Source of the DNA: Fragilaria crotonensis
Lineage: Eukaryota; Bacillariophyta; Fragilariophyceae; Fragilariales; Fragilariaceae
Length of the DNA stretch: 43,251 nucleotides
Direction: 5' to 3'
Assembly (NCBI GenBank): GCA_022925895.1
Contig: JAKSYS010000538.1
Location: 1 to 43,251, forward strand
Position numbers and translations under genes: made by a program. The notes under the pieces are model-generated. The model saw only the letters and a list, made by a program, of their open reading frames with translations, was not told where the DNA came from and did no database searches. Positions 20,060-30,960 of the stretch are shown here, in pieces (position 1 is the stretch's first letter; each line of letters begins with the position of its first letter).

Positions 20060-20569
20060 ATGGAATCCACTCCAGAGACTCATCCCTGGAGGAACAGCAA
20101 GGCGCAGAAGATTCTTCAAGAACTCCTCATTTCTGGCGAAATTCCGTGCACAACTACAAACAAGGCAAAAATGGAGGAAATTTGGAACACGTATTGTCTT
20201 CCTCGGCAAGAGTTTGCTGGTTTCAGATTTACGAAGTTCCCTGCGAGACTTCGAGCGATGCAAAAACGCCACGCCACGCAGGGTGGACAAGCAGACTCAG
20301 AATATGCAGCTCTATTGCATCACAAACAGCACTTCCCAACCCCAATTCTCAATCATCGTGGTGAGCCCCAGTGGCATGGCTCAGATGCTGAACGGCTTCT
20401 CAAGGCTGATGTTTCTGCCAAAATGCACGAGACAATGGCTCCCCAGCAGCTGCATCGAACAAGAACAGAGTACCAGATTTACCCTCTGGAGGTGTTTCGA
20501 AAACACATCCACCAGGAAGTGCGTCTACAAAAACTTTATTTACAGTATGGCCATCACCAGCAGATGTAA
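20060..20569 (+). CDS. Unknown 169-aa protein near the DDE transposase
   Basis: Starts at the ATG at 20060 (MESTPETHPWRNSKAQKILQ) and ends at 20569. The N-terminal part has KILQELLISGEIP and EIWNTYCLPRQEFAGF. The C-terminal part has FPTPILNHRGEPQWHGSDAE, LLKADVSAKMHETM and FRKHIHQEVRLQ. It reads as a compact, mostly helical soluble protein rich in charged residues. I believe similar proteins recur in diatom genomes, but that is memory rather than a search. It converges with the DDE transposase at 21080-22081 and could be that element's second, DNA-binding protein, as PIF/Harbinger transposons usually carry one. That pairing is inference. Confidence 0.55.
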   Translation: MESTPETHPWRNSKAQKILQELLISGEIPCTTTNKAKMEEIWNTYCLPRQEFAGFRFTKFPARLRAMQKRHATQGGQADSEYAALLHHKQHFPTPILNHRGEPQWHGSDAERLLKADVSAKMHETMAPQQLHRTRTEYQIYPLEVFRKHIHQEVRLQKLYLQYGHHQQM

Positions 20570-21079
20570 ACGAAGATGAAGTCAATTTGTAGCATTTTTG
20601 CAAGATGCTCTTCTATCACTTTGACAACTTGAGAATTTATACTTCAGAATTTATAAAGTTGGGAACAGTCGACAAGGTCAATGCATGTCTAGTGCAATAC
20701 AACCATACTATAGAGGAGCTTTTTATTGACTTATTCTGTTAGCTCAGGAGTTGCAGTTTGTGTCGATGAGAACATGTGGCCGGAGGCACTTGACGTCACA
20801 AGCACGCCAATCTTGCTGCAACAGCAAGTCAGACAACATTCGAGAAACATCTCCTGTGCTCGACCAACATGAGTTCGTACACTCTAGCATTCAAGCGGAA
20901 ATCCAATCATAAGGAATGATGGAGTACTAGTAATTGTTGACGATGCTGCCTTAATACCCCTACAACAAGTCTATCTGATGAGTGCATGGCGGAGGAATTA
21001 CTGTCGTTGTTGCAGTTGCTCTTGCCTTGACATTACTAGATGTCGAACAAAGGGGCACCATTTTCCAATTGATACTGGA
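20570..21079. other. Intergenic stretch between convergent genes
   Basis: About 510 bp between the ends of the 169-aa gene and the transposase. No gene or repeat is recognised. Confidence 0.5.
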
Positions 21080-22081
21080 CTATGACACATACGGCTTCAA
21101 AGCATTGTTTGTGACGCTCCATGCCATGGCGAAATCTTGTGTCAAGACAGGAATAACTTTTAATCCTTGCGTTGAATGTTTCATGTCGTGCACGTGCTCG
21201 TGTCTATTTTCAAAGCAATTATTTGTGAGCTGCAGCCAGTTAAGAAGCAGTTCAAACAAAGCAGCACATGACGTAGTTTCACACACCTTGAACTTTCGAA
21301 GTTCTGCATTATCATAGGAACTCGGTGTGCACAAAATGCCCCTTTCCCCTCGATAGCCCTTGTCAGCAATTCCCTTTGCACCAACAGGGGTCATCCCTTT
21401 CAGCTGTTCACGAAAGACTGTGACATCATGTTTTGATCCAACAAATGGGCCATTCATCCAAACCAAACCAAGGTCTCGCACTGACAGGGCAAGTTCATAA
21501 TCTAATCCAGCTTGGTTGAACTTATGTGAGTACAATTTGGTATTCTTTGCTAGTGTAGGATGGACAAGTTCGTTGATGCGACAATGCACTCCATCCACAG
21601 TGTAAAGGATTATCTCTGTGCACGATTCTGATGTCCATGCCTCTGGCTACACAATCTGTTAAAGACGAGGAGGCAAGTGAGTTCACTAGCATGATAATAC
21701 CCAGAGCAAGCACACTCATCTTATTACCTTTTTTGCTTTCAATGCTTGGACCTTTTCCACGTAGAACCATACCCACTTCCGAGCTCCCGTTTCACACGTG
21801 TGCCACATCCCAGCCAATTTCTCTTCCGATGGATACTCCTTCAGGAAGTAAAGAGCCATGAGAAACTTGTCAAATGTGGCATTTCTTGGGTGTTTAATAT
21901 CCTGTGATGATACCAAATCTTCCCACATAACAGAGCAGACAAGGTTTGACGAGCCATAGTATGACTGGAAGCGTCGCACATTTGTTGCTCCCTCTACACG
22001 CAGCTGACGACCGGTATCAAAACCAGCACAAAGCAGCCCAATTCTCAAGACTTTGTCTGCATTGAAGATGCGATTAACCAT
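21080..22081 (-). CDS. PIF/Harbinger-type DDE transposase
   Basis: Two exons: 22081-21728 (ATG, MVNRIFNADKVLRIG) and 21646-21080. They are joined over an 81-nt intron 21727-21647 (GTAATAAG...TGTGTAG, phase 0), giving about 306 aa. Exon 1 has the helical N-terminal region FQSYYGSSNLVCSVMWEDL, FLMALYFLKEYPSEE and RKWVWFYVEKVQALK. Exon 2 begins the nuclease with ILYTVDGVHCRI (first Asp), then YSHKFNQAGLDYELAL, NGPFVGSKHDVTVF (second Asp) and IADKGYRGERG. This order is that of the DDE_Tnp_4 / Harbinger family, which catalyses cut-and-paste transposition. The usual third acidic block near NGRLK is not obvious; RHEHVHDMKH stands in that place, so the enzyme may be inactive or from a divergent branch. 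Terminal inverted repeats were not identified. Confidence 0.75.
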
Positions 22082-23006
22082 GTTGCTGAGATGTTTGGTG
22101 TGGCACAGTGTAATGTGGCGTTCTTGATGAAGAGAAAGTGATACTGTTGAAATCTGCGTTTGATGGCTGGTGTCGTTTAAACGTGGTTGCAACGAACTTC
22201 ACGGCAACAATGCACACACGATACACGATCCTCGTCCAAATAAAGGAGTGTGACTTGTGTCTTGTTGTGATTCGAGAGTAGTCATGCATGTCTACTGCAT
22301 CATACGTACACCATGTGCCAGTACGCGCAGTGAATTCCTAATGTGCCTCGATTGTACGTACTGTACAATCATTGTATTGTACACAAAATATACAGTAGTG
22401 GTCAGTGGTATTAGCCTCGTGGGGGAGTCCATGTCCATGTACGTTTCAGTTTCATGAAGTGTACGTTACCGTTTGATTAAGTATGTTTAAGTTTGACTAA
22501 GTAAGTTTCAGTATGATTCAGCAAGTTTCAGTTTGATTCAGTAAGTTTCAATATTATTCAAGAGGCGATGGCTAAGATTCCATTGCCGAACTTCGGAGTA
22601 ATTAACAATTCTTCATAGAAAAATCCGTGAAGAAGAAAGCTTCCATGTCATCAAATGTTTTTCATAATAAGCACAACACGTGCTCACTTCAACGAAGGAG
22701 GTATTGCATTCCCAAGCCCTATCGTGGTACTAATTACAAATTATGTATGGTTACTTAAACTTTTATGCCTACTACAAATGTTGTACTGGAGTACTTATAA
22801 CAGTATGATAACATAGAATATCTACACGGTTTATAATTATTGTTGTCGCATAAGCTACATGACAAGTAGAGTACTCCGTACGAACTCAGACCTCAAAGAA
22901 GGAATCCTCAGGAATACTACCAGTACAAAGTACCTTCTACGACTGTGCAAAGGATCACTGATCTACCGGGATTTACGTAGAATGCTGCAGTAGGTCAATA
23001 TGTGCT
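22082..23006. other. Intergenic stretch
   Basis: Upstream of the transposase, an in-frame extension without an ATG reaches 22192. The rest holds the 20-bp repeat at 22471-22560 and AT-rich sequence with gtactcc-like words. No gene is recognised. Confidence 0.5.
22471..22560. repeat. Degenerate 20-bp tandem repeat
   Basis: About 4.5 units of GTTTGATTCAGTAAGTTTCA start at 22471, 22491, 22511 and 22531, with increasing similarity towards the right. The period equals that of the array at 14331-14450, and both contain a TTCAG word. Confidence 0.8.
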
Positions 23007-23776
<770 letters not shown>

Positions 23777-23998
23777 CCTAGACAAGAGTGCCATCGCCTG
23801 ATTTTGGGACGGCAGATATTCACGTGGACTACGTCCCTCTGGAACCGAAGTATCCCCATCTCCAGCGGCGTCTTGTTCGTCGTTCGAGAGCCGCGGCGAT
23901 GATCCCATGCTCAAAACTGATGCCTGGCAAGGCGATGTTCTCTTCGACTTCGCAATCAGATCACTATCACGTCGATTGACGACATGGTATTCCTCTTC

Positions 23999-24121
23999 CC
24001 GCTGTATGGCAGGAAAAGGAAAATGTCTTGTTCAGAACCTCTCACTGCTGTATGGCAGTGCAACGAGCGCGTGATGGATGAAACAACCTCCACTCTCCGC
24101 TGTATGGCAGGAGGAAAGGAT
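23999..24121. repeat. Three spaced copies of GCTGTATGGCAG
   Basis: GCTGTATGGCAG occurs near 24000, 24049 and 24100, about 50 bp apart. Two copies extend to CGCTGTATGGCAGGA. They may be remnants of a tandem array with a 50-bp unit. From 24122 to 24441 I see no gene. Confidence 0.65.
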
Positions 24122-24441
24122 GCGACAACAACACAAGAGAACGATCCGACAGTGATAAGCTACTTCTTGCAAAGTGCTTCAAAGAACACAATTTGAAAGG
24201 TTGTGTACAAACTGTGAGTGATAGAAAGCCATACACTTGCGAATGGCAACGACGTAGTACAGCGTGTACGACACATACTGAAGACTTAAAAATTACTCTG
24301 AGTACTTTACTCTAAGTACATTTTTTTAATGCATACATTTTATAGGTAACATATACCATGTGACTTGACCCAAAAAGTTCAGGAGCACAGAAATCACTCT
24401 AAGTACTCTCAATACACACGGCAAGGGTGGCGAGCACATGG

Positions 24442-24458
24442 TCGGTGCATACCAAATA
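24442..24458. repeat. Left target-site duplication of element A
   Basis: TCGGTGCATACCAAATA (17 bp) is identical to 30367-30383 and immediately precedes the A-run that ends element A on this strand. Confidence 0.85.
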
Positions 24459-24587
24459 AAAAAAAAAAAAACCTCAAATCTAAGTTAACGTGCTGCCGCT
24501 TCTTTCGTGGTATAAAAGGTCGACTCGCACGACCAGATATGATCCGAGTGGGACCACGTCCAGTATCAGTAATTCGCTGTACGGTAT

Positions 24588-26439
24588 TTACCGCACGGGT
24601 TCAAAATAAGACCGTATCGATCTCACCCCTGCTATCGCTTTCTCCTTTGCTCGTTTTGCGCTTTCTTTGAAAATTGGTACATTCACCGTTAGCCAATTCC
24701 GAGTTACCCATAGTGGCTTATGCATATGTTCGTGTTCTTCACGAAGTAATAGTTCGCGGACTCTCGGTTCATATTGAGACGCTTGCCATATACTTCTCGC
24801 AGCTGCGCTGAAATCTCTCGCTTTTCCGCATGGCACGGTCTGCTGCGTCGCTCCCGTGTAACTCTTCGTTCCTTATCTTCCATAGCTTTTGCCATTCCTT
24901 CCATATCAAACAAATCAGTTTAGTTTGCCATCGGTGACCGCTGCGCCTGTCCTGTGTGCCTCGTTGGGACCGCAACCTTGCATAATGGTCGTCTTGAATC
25001 CGGCTCCATTCCGCACTGAACCTCCCGTTGATCGTTTGGCGCCAACCGATCGAATTTTGCTGGGTGATCAACGCTCGAACATCAGTGGAAAAGAAAATTG
25101 GCGATGCTTGAAACTCGACTTCCTCATTTGTGACCATCCAGTCTCTTATTGTTTCGTTCCATAAATTGCGAAGTAATGGATTTGTTTCTTCTTTAGCGTG
25201 GAACTCATCAATGATGTGATGAAAACTGTCCCTCCATTCTGACGACTTGCGGCCGTACACTTAAGGATATGGTCCCTGGTTTCCCGGCATGTTCCACAAC
25301 CTGGGCACATTCGTGTTCTGCTTTCTTGCTTGTTTAAGCGTTCAAGAGTGGGTAAGCACTCGTGTACCAGTTTTGTGATGTGTATCCGTTTCTTTATCAT
25401 CTGTTTCATCGCCTTTCCATGCGCCCGCCAGTTAATCGTAGCCATAGTTGCTTCGGTGTACCCATACTTGGCTTGAATGTATTCTCGCAATGGTCCTATT
25501 GTCGCCCGGTGTCGGATATCTTGCGCATACTTCGAAGTTTTTGTTCCTCTGGATAAACAAGAAATGCTCCTGTATTCGGTGTCATGAGTGCATATGGATG
25601 TGCGCGTCCATATTGATCTTGATACCTCCCGCTAAATCATCAGCGTCGACGTTTAACTGCGCCCGTAGAGTAAGTCTATTGTACGCCTTCTTCTTGTCCT
25701 GGTGGCCTTTAACATAGACCAGTTTGACTCCTGGCATATGTGTAAGAGCATATCGGATTTCAACGAGTAAATCCCATTCAGGTATCAAAGGATCAAGGGG
25801 GGTGAGATTCCTGGGAAGTGCAGTCGGGGCAGATGCCGCAGGGCCCCCGTCCCGATCTCGTCCGAATATTGTGTCAAGCATGCTTTGACTATCTGTCCCG
25901 ATTGTACCGTCCCATGGTTCAATCATGTTTGTATATTCAGACAGCCTCAACAAAAATCGCAGAATTGACAGCATGCCACTGCATTCTGCTCGGTAGGAGT
26001 CCATTACGTATCCCCTTGATGGTCCCATTCCCGTCGCTACTCGTTCGCCTTGGGATGTGCTAATCATCCATCCGAATGATCCGTCGGTGCCATACTTCTC
26101 GGAACCATCGCTCCCGGCTTCAAATCCTTGGTGTAACTCTAAACATGCTGTATACGGATCCACAAATAAGTCTGTATGCCGCAGGAGATCGACCTCCCAT
26201 GCATCAAGCTGTTGAACGTAGTCGTCAAACGTAGCCACTGGTAACGGTCGCGGTTGGATACTCCGAGACAGCTTGTTGATTATTTCCCATCGATGCATTC
26301 TTCCTGCCTGCTGAATTTCCACGGGTACTGCCATATTCGGAATCTCCCCCCTCTTCGATATTGAGATTGCTTTCTCTATACATTCGTTGAGTGTCTTCAA
26401 GCTTCCGACATTTGACATATTCCCCTCCCATTCGTCGCA
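24588..26439 (-). pseudogene. Element A: RNase H, CCHC finger and C-terminus
   Basis: RNase H motifs are visible in order: GSDGSEKYGTDGSFGW (Asp), SYRAECSGML (Glu), IGTDSQSML (Asp), then VKGHQDKKKAYNRL and LNVDADDLA (final Asp). These would remove RNA from the RNA-DNA hybrid. A finger CPGCGTCRETRDHILKC follows at about 25265-25315. The rest to 24588 is a Trp-rich helical tail ending in SIRSYFEPVR. Frame changes occur near 25510, 25250 and 24740. Confidence 0.8.
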
Positions 26440-29184
26440 CGTATAATGTCGATCTGTAGACGTAAGCAGGGTAAGATATCCGACTTTCTGTGGTAGTTAG
26501 TAACCAAGGCCCCAAGGGTTGGACCAATGTGCCGTCGGGATAGCTCCATAGCGCATTTGCTTTTTTTCCATAATTTCCATGATACTGCAGATGGTAACTC
26601 TTGATGCACCTTCATCCACCTCGGACGATTGCTGAACAGTGATTCTTGACCCGTGAGTTTTGCTTGATCTAACTGCGTTCCCTCTGTCGTCGCCAAATCC
26701 GATATTGTCAGCGCTCCCAGGTATAATCGACAATAATTGATTCGCCTGATTTCATTATCGCTGAATCGACCTGATGCTAATATCCGATCCATAATGAATT
26801 CATCGTGACGTCGCTCTAGTGGTGCAACACCCGTGTAGTCCAACTGTATTCCTGCTTTGATAAAGGCCAAATATCCACGCAGGGAACTTAACCATTTGGA
26901 TTCCAGATGCGGGAGATTATCGTACACATTTTCCATCAACGGTAGTGAGGTCCCAACACAGTATTGTGCCCAAGCTACGGCACATCGGAGTAGCCTTCCT
27001 GCTGTTGTCTTGTTGCGCCAATGCCTCAAGAATAATTGAACTTGTCCGATACCTTGTTGGTCATACAATCTCCTGAAATTAGCGCCGCCGTATTCCAATG
27101 GACCGTATATGATAGCTCGTTTTGTGTTCCGATTATATCCACATTTCGCAATGATGATTGACATCGCTTTCCGTTGAATATTGTTTAATTGAGCTGCCGT
27201 GAAGTGTGAATTTGCGAGGGGATAACCGATACTTGGTAAGTAGCACGCGTAATAGAACGTCCATGCTTCTTCTGGGGTCAATGAACATTGATACAAAAAT
27301 TCGACCGAATTATCGCTCTTGGATTTCAGTTGTCGATATTGTTCGCGCTGTGTGCCCGCCGGATCTTTGTAGTGACCCAAGGTTTTGTGTGATGCATATG
27401 GAGACAAGTACGTGAGTTCTTGATCGATTCCTGATGCGGGATCTTTTACGCGGACTCCTTTGAACTGAGACGAATCCGTCATTAGGATAGGGGCTCCTGT
27501 TACCGTGAATTGCCAAGCCATAACGTGATACGAGCACTTCGATGGTTCTAATGCTCCTCCAGAAATCCCAAGCAGTTCCGCCCAGAGTTGTGCGTTATTT
27601 TCCAACTGGGTGATAATCTGATGGCGTGCATTTTCCGTTTCCTCATGATCGAACAGGTTGGTTTGCCCGTTTGAGTCATCGACGAAGCCGACCATACCGA
27701 GTTCCACTGTTTCTGATGTACTTGGATTTTTGTAAGTTGCCTTTGCTGCTTTCTGGTCATAGCAATCGTAAAGTAGACTCGACAAGAAACACCATATAGC
27801 AGGAGAATTACCACTTCCTTGTCCTGTTCCGTATATTGGGTGAGTATTGCTATGCGTGTAGCTCTCTCTGCTAATCCCATTTCGGTTCTGATGTGATATC
27901 TTGCGTGCTTTAGCGTCCGCGCGTTTGACGCTGTCACTGAAGGGGCACTCAAATGTCTGACTTGCAACCATTGCCAAGTTTGGAACAATCCGGTCGTAGC
28001 ACGAGGCTGCATCGTAATTCGTCTGCACCAATGTTTTTCTTGTTAAGCGGAAATCTCAAACTGAAGTTCTTCGATGAATACTGGGTCTATTGCATTCCGA
28101 TGAGGTCGCGATCCATATTGGCCATCGTTTAGAAGTGATAGACTCTCTGCGTGATACAATGCTGATCGCCATTTTAATCCCATCGCTAGATTGTAATCTG
28201 CTTCATACAGATGGATAACTCTGGTACGATGGATCCGAATGTTCCCTGGTTCTTTGAACAGTATACTATTTGCCACTTTCTGCCACCGGCGATAGGAGTA
28301 TCCTCGAGTCAGGGCGTAGTTTATCAAGTGCAAATGAAGTTGGAACAAATCGGACTGCATTTTGTCAAGTTCTTCCCGATTGGCTTTGTGTTCTTCATCT
28401 TCATCTTCTGGAATGTTGGAATATTGATGCTTTGCTATCAATGCTTTGTAATGCCCGAGATGTAATCCTGATGGTGAGGTCGCAGTGGATTCTCGCCATA
28501 CTTGTAGTTTACTCTTCATCTCGCCCTCGGTTATGGAGGCCATGTGTTCCATTGTCGCTATTTCTGCTGATTGTTTCAAATGATCTAACAACAGTCGAAG
28601 ATTGCTTTGCATTTCCGGATCGTGTTGGTAAGTTCCTGTTAGTAGTTGTTTCGCTGCCGAACGCTGGCCTGTGAATCCAAGGTCTGTACTCAACGGTGGA
28701 ACAGTGAACGGAGTCCCTTGCGCTTGTCCGAAATGCTTCTGATTCCGTGTCCGAAGATGATGCAAAACTTGAGTTGGGATATCAATCTGTTGCCACGAGG
28801 TGCACTCTTTTGGATCCATCGTCAAATCTGTCGGTATTTCGATACGTGTAACGCCTTGTCGCTCATGAGTCAGTCGTAATCGTCGCAACTTTGAGAAGAG
28901 TTGGTTGAGGGCTTCCGCTTTTTTGTAGATGTCGCAACCTTGTAGCTTGATCCTGATCACTTGCAACCGCCGATGCTGTCAATTCGTCGATCTTTTTTCT
29001 TCTTTCGCTTGCCCTTACTTCGTAACTGGATTTGACCAATTCTTGAACTTGGCGTTTCAATTCTTTGAGTAATTCTTTACACGCTTGTGTGGTTCTGGGC
29101 ATCTCTTCGGATGGAAAAACGTCCTGCCACTCGTGCTGTATGACCTCCCAATTATCCAATCGTGTCCTCGCCATTGATAAGCAC
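26440..29184 (-). pseudogene. Element A: reverse transcriptase
   Basis: A coiled, charged linker (to about 28860) is followed by the reverse transcriptase. Motifs are WRESTATSPSGLHLGHYKAL, VANSILFKEPGNIRIHR, HLYEADYNL, NDGQYGSRPHR, NYDAASCYDRI (first catalytic Asp), YGTGQGSGNSPAIWC and GFVDDSNG (catalytic Asp pair). All catalytic residues are present. Frameshifts lie at about 28918 (A-run), 28050 and 26440. The product copies the element RNA at the nicked target. Confidence 0.85.
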
Positions 29185-30329
29185 TTATTCACCACTTGAA
29201 CTTTTTTTCCTAGCTTGTGCTAAGTCGACTGACCAGAATGGTTTGTCGAAGTGAGGAATGGTTTGTTCAGCTGCAAGGCTCGCCGCTTCTACATCTTTAT
29301 CGAGTCTTTCTGCAAATCGATGTCTATTCCCTGGCAATTCTAAGCGTTTCATCCTGTCGAAGACGTTATGTGCATCCAGATACTTGTGTTTTGCTTTGAT
29401 GTATGCCGTCACCTGTTTCAGATTGTTTGCCTTCAACACTCGTGGCTCGTATTTTGATAATGGTTGAATCTGAATTCCGAACAACTTGTCTGTCGAAAGA
29501 TCCACAAAATACGTTCGATGGTCCGTTTGGTATCTTGCGTTGAATGCTTCATACCCTGCTTTTTCCACTGCATTAATTACATGCGGGGTGGCGAGGGCGT
29601 AATCCAAACATCTCTGGCCGCGGGCGTAAGTTGCTGGAAGTCTGCCTCCGTGCCGGTGCTTCATTACATCAATTAAGCCAATGTCGTCTACTATTTTTTG
29701 CATGGAGTCTTGTTCGTCTCCGATTTGCTCATTGAAGTCGCCGACCAAGAGAATTTCATGACGTTCGCTGCGACATTGCTGAAGAAACCGTTTCAAATCT
29801 CGCCGAAAAGCCTCTCTGGGGCGATCACCGGATCTTGTTCTTGGATGAGAAAACTTTGTTGTTGAGATGCCGCTGTCATCAAACCTTTGCCTGGACTATC
29901 TGTAACGACTTGATAAGCTGAGATTACTGTAAATATAACACCTGCTCTTCCCTGAAATGTTTGACTTGTCCATCGACCCCATTTGTCTTGTGATGTAGAC
30001 TTGATTCTGCCTGTAGCGTTTCCCATTGTCATCATGAATGTGCCGCCTGGTTTATATAAATTCTTGAAGACGACGGGGGTGTTTGCGAAGTTAATCCGTG
30101 ACCGTTGCCAGTACTTACGTGTAGTATCGAATACTATACTTCGAACTGGTGATTGCATGGAGTCGAGGTTGTGTTCTTGTCCGCACGCTATGTCCGCCTG
30201 TACTTCTTGTAAAGTTGTGCAATATGTATCGAATTGTCCTCCTCTGCGATCCAGTGTAAATCCGTTGACGTTTGCCGAATAAACTCTGAGTATTCCGTCT
30301 CCTTTATTTTCCATTTCATCGCCCCACAT
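29185..30329 (-). pseudogene. Element A: endonuclease domain
   Basis: The frame starts at the ATG at 30329 (MWGDEMENKGDG). Motifs of apurinic/apyrimidinic-type retroelement endonucleases follow: RVYSANVNGF at the start, ACGQEHNLD (catalytic Glu region), LLVGDFNEQIGD, RCLDYALATPHVI and YQTDHRTYFVD (the final His). It would nick the target DNA to prime reverse transcription. One frameshift at about 29800-29820 separates the two halves. A second, at a 7-A run near 29208, leads into the reverse transcriptase part. Confidence 0.8.
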
Positions 30330-30366
30330 ATGATTATTTCGTTGATTCGTTGTCGACAATTGTATC

Positions 30367-30383
30367 TCGGTGCATACCAAATA
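30367..30383. repeat. Right target-site duplication of element A
   Basis: TCGGTGCATACCAAATA, identical to 24442-24458. The flanking bases differ on both sides (C/G before, G/A after), so the duplication is exactly 17 bp. Confidence 0.85.
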
Positions 30384-30960
30384 GCTACGCCGTAAAAAAT
30401 GAGTGTGTTTATCACATGACCGATATGTGATAAACAACAATCAAGATGTATATTACGCAGAGTAGTATACCAAAGTATTGTAGATAGAAAAATTTAATAT
30501 GTACTAATGTGATATTATTTTGTATCGCGAAAAAATTTGTGGCGTATGGAAGAACGTATGTAACATTATAATGATTAACATGATATAAAATGTAACGGAC
30601 GCACCATATTTACAGAAACAATTCCAAAACTCATGTTACTTGAATAGTATGATTAGTACCCAAATTAGTCGAAGTAACTTGTCACGCGAAACATTATGAA
30701 ACATCAACTGACAATAAACAAACTAGAAGTTTAAGGTGGATTAATTACATAATCACTATACAAGGGTCAATACATGCGATTTCAAAAAGATATGTTCACA
30801 AGATTGTTCAACAATGCACGACTTCATTCAAACAAGGCAAAAACATACTAAGCACGCAATAGTAGCCTTGCAACATATCGCATAGAATTTGCTGTTCAAC
30901 AATAGTTTAATAGTTTGATAAGACTACCACTTCCCACTCTCCTTCTTGTGTACATCCATC
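30384..30960. other. Intergenic AT-rich stretch
   Basis: No gene or repeat is recognised on either strand. It is the flank of element A and the likely upstream region of the plus-strand gene starting at 30961. Confidence 0.5.

Larger units (their letters stand above)
24459..30366 (-). mobile_element. Non-LTR-type retroelement A (EN-RT-RNase H), 5.9 kb
   Basis: The element is delimited by a 17-bp direct repeat at 24442-24458 and 30367-30383. In sense direction (minus strand) it has a 37-nt leader, an ATG at 30329 and a single long coding region: apurinic-type endonuclease, reverse transcriptase, RNase H, CCHC finger and a C-terminal region to 24588. A 3' untranslated region of about 115 nt follows, ending in a run of 13 T. 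No ORF1 is present. The reading frame is broken about eight times, several at A-runs (for example near 29208 and 28918), so it is decayed or carries assembly indels. The same enzyme order is found in element C. Confidence 0.85.

Noticed and set aside
24459-30366. Element A as an LTR retrotransposon
   Set aside because: No long terminal repeats, protease or integrase; an apurinic-type endonuclease precedes the reverse transcriptase, and the ends show a 17-bp duplication.
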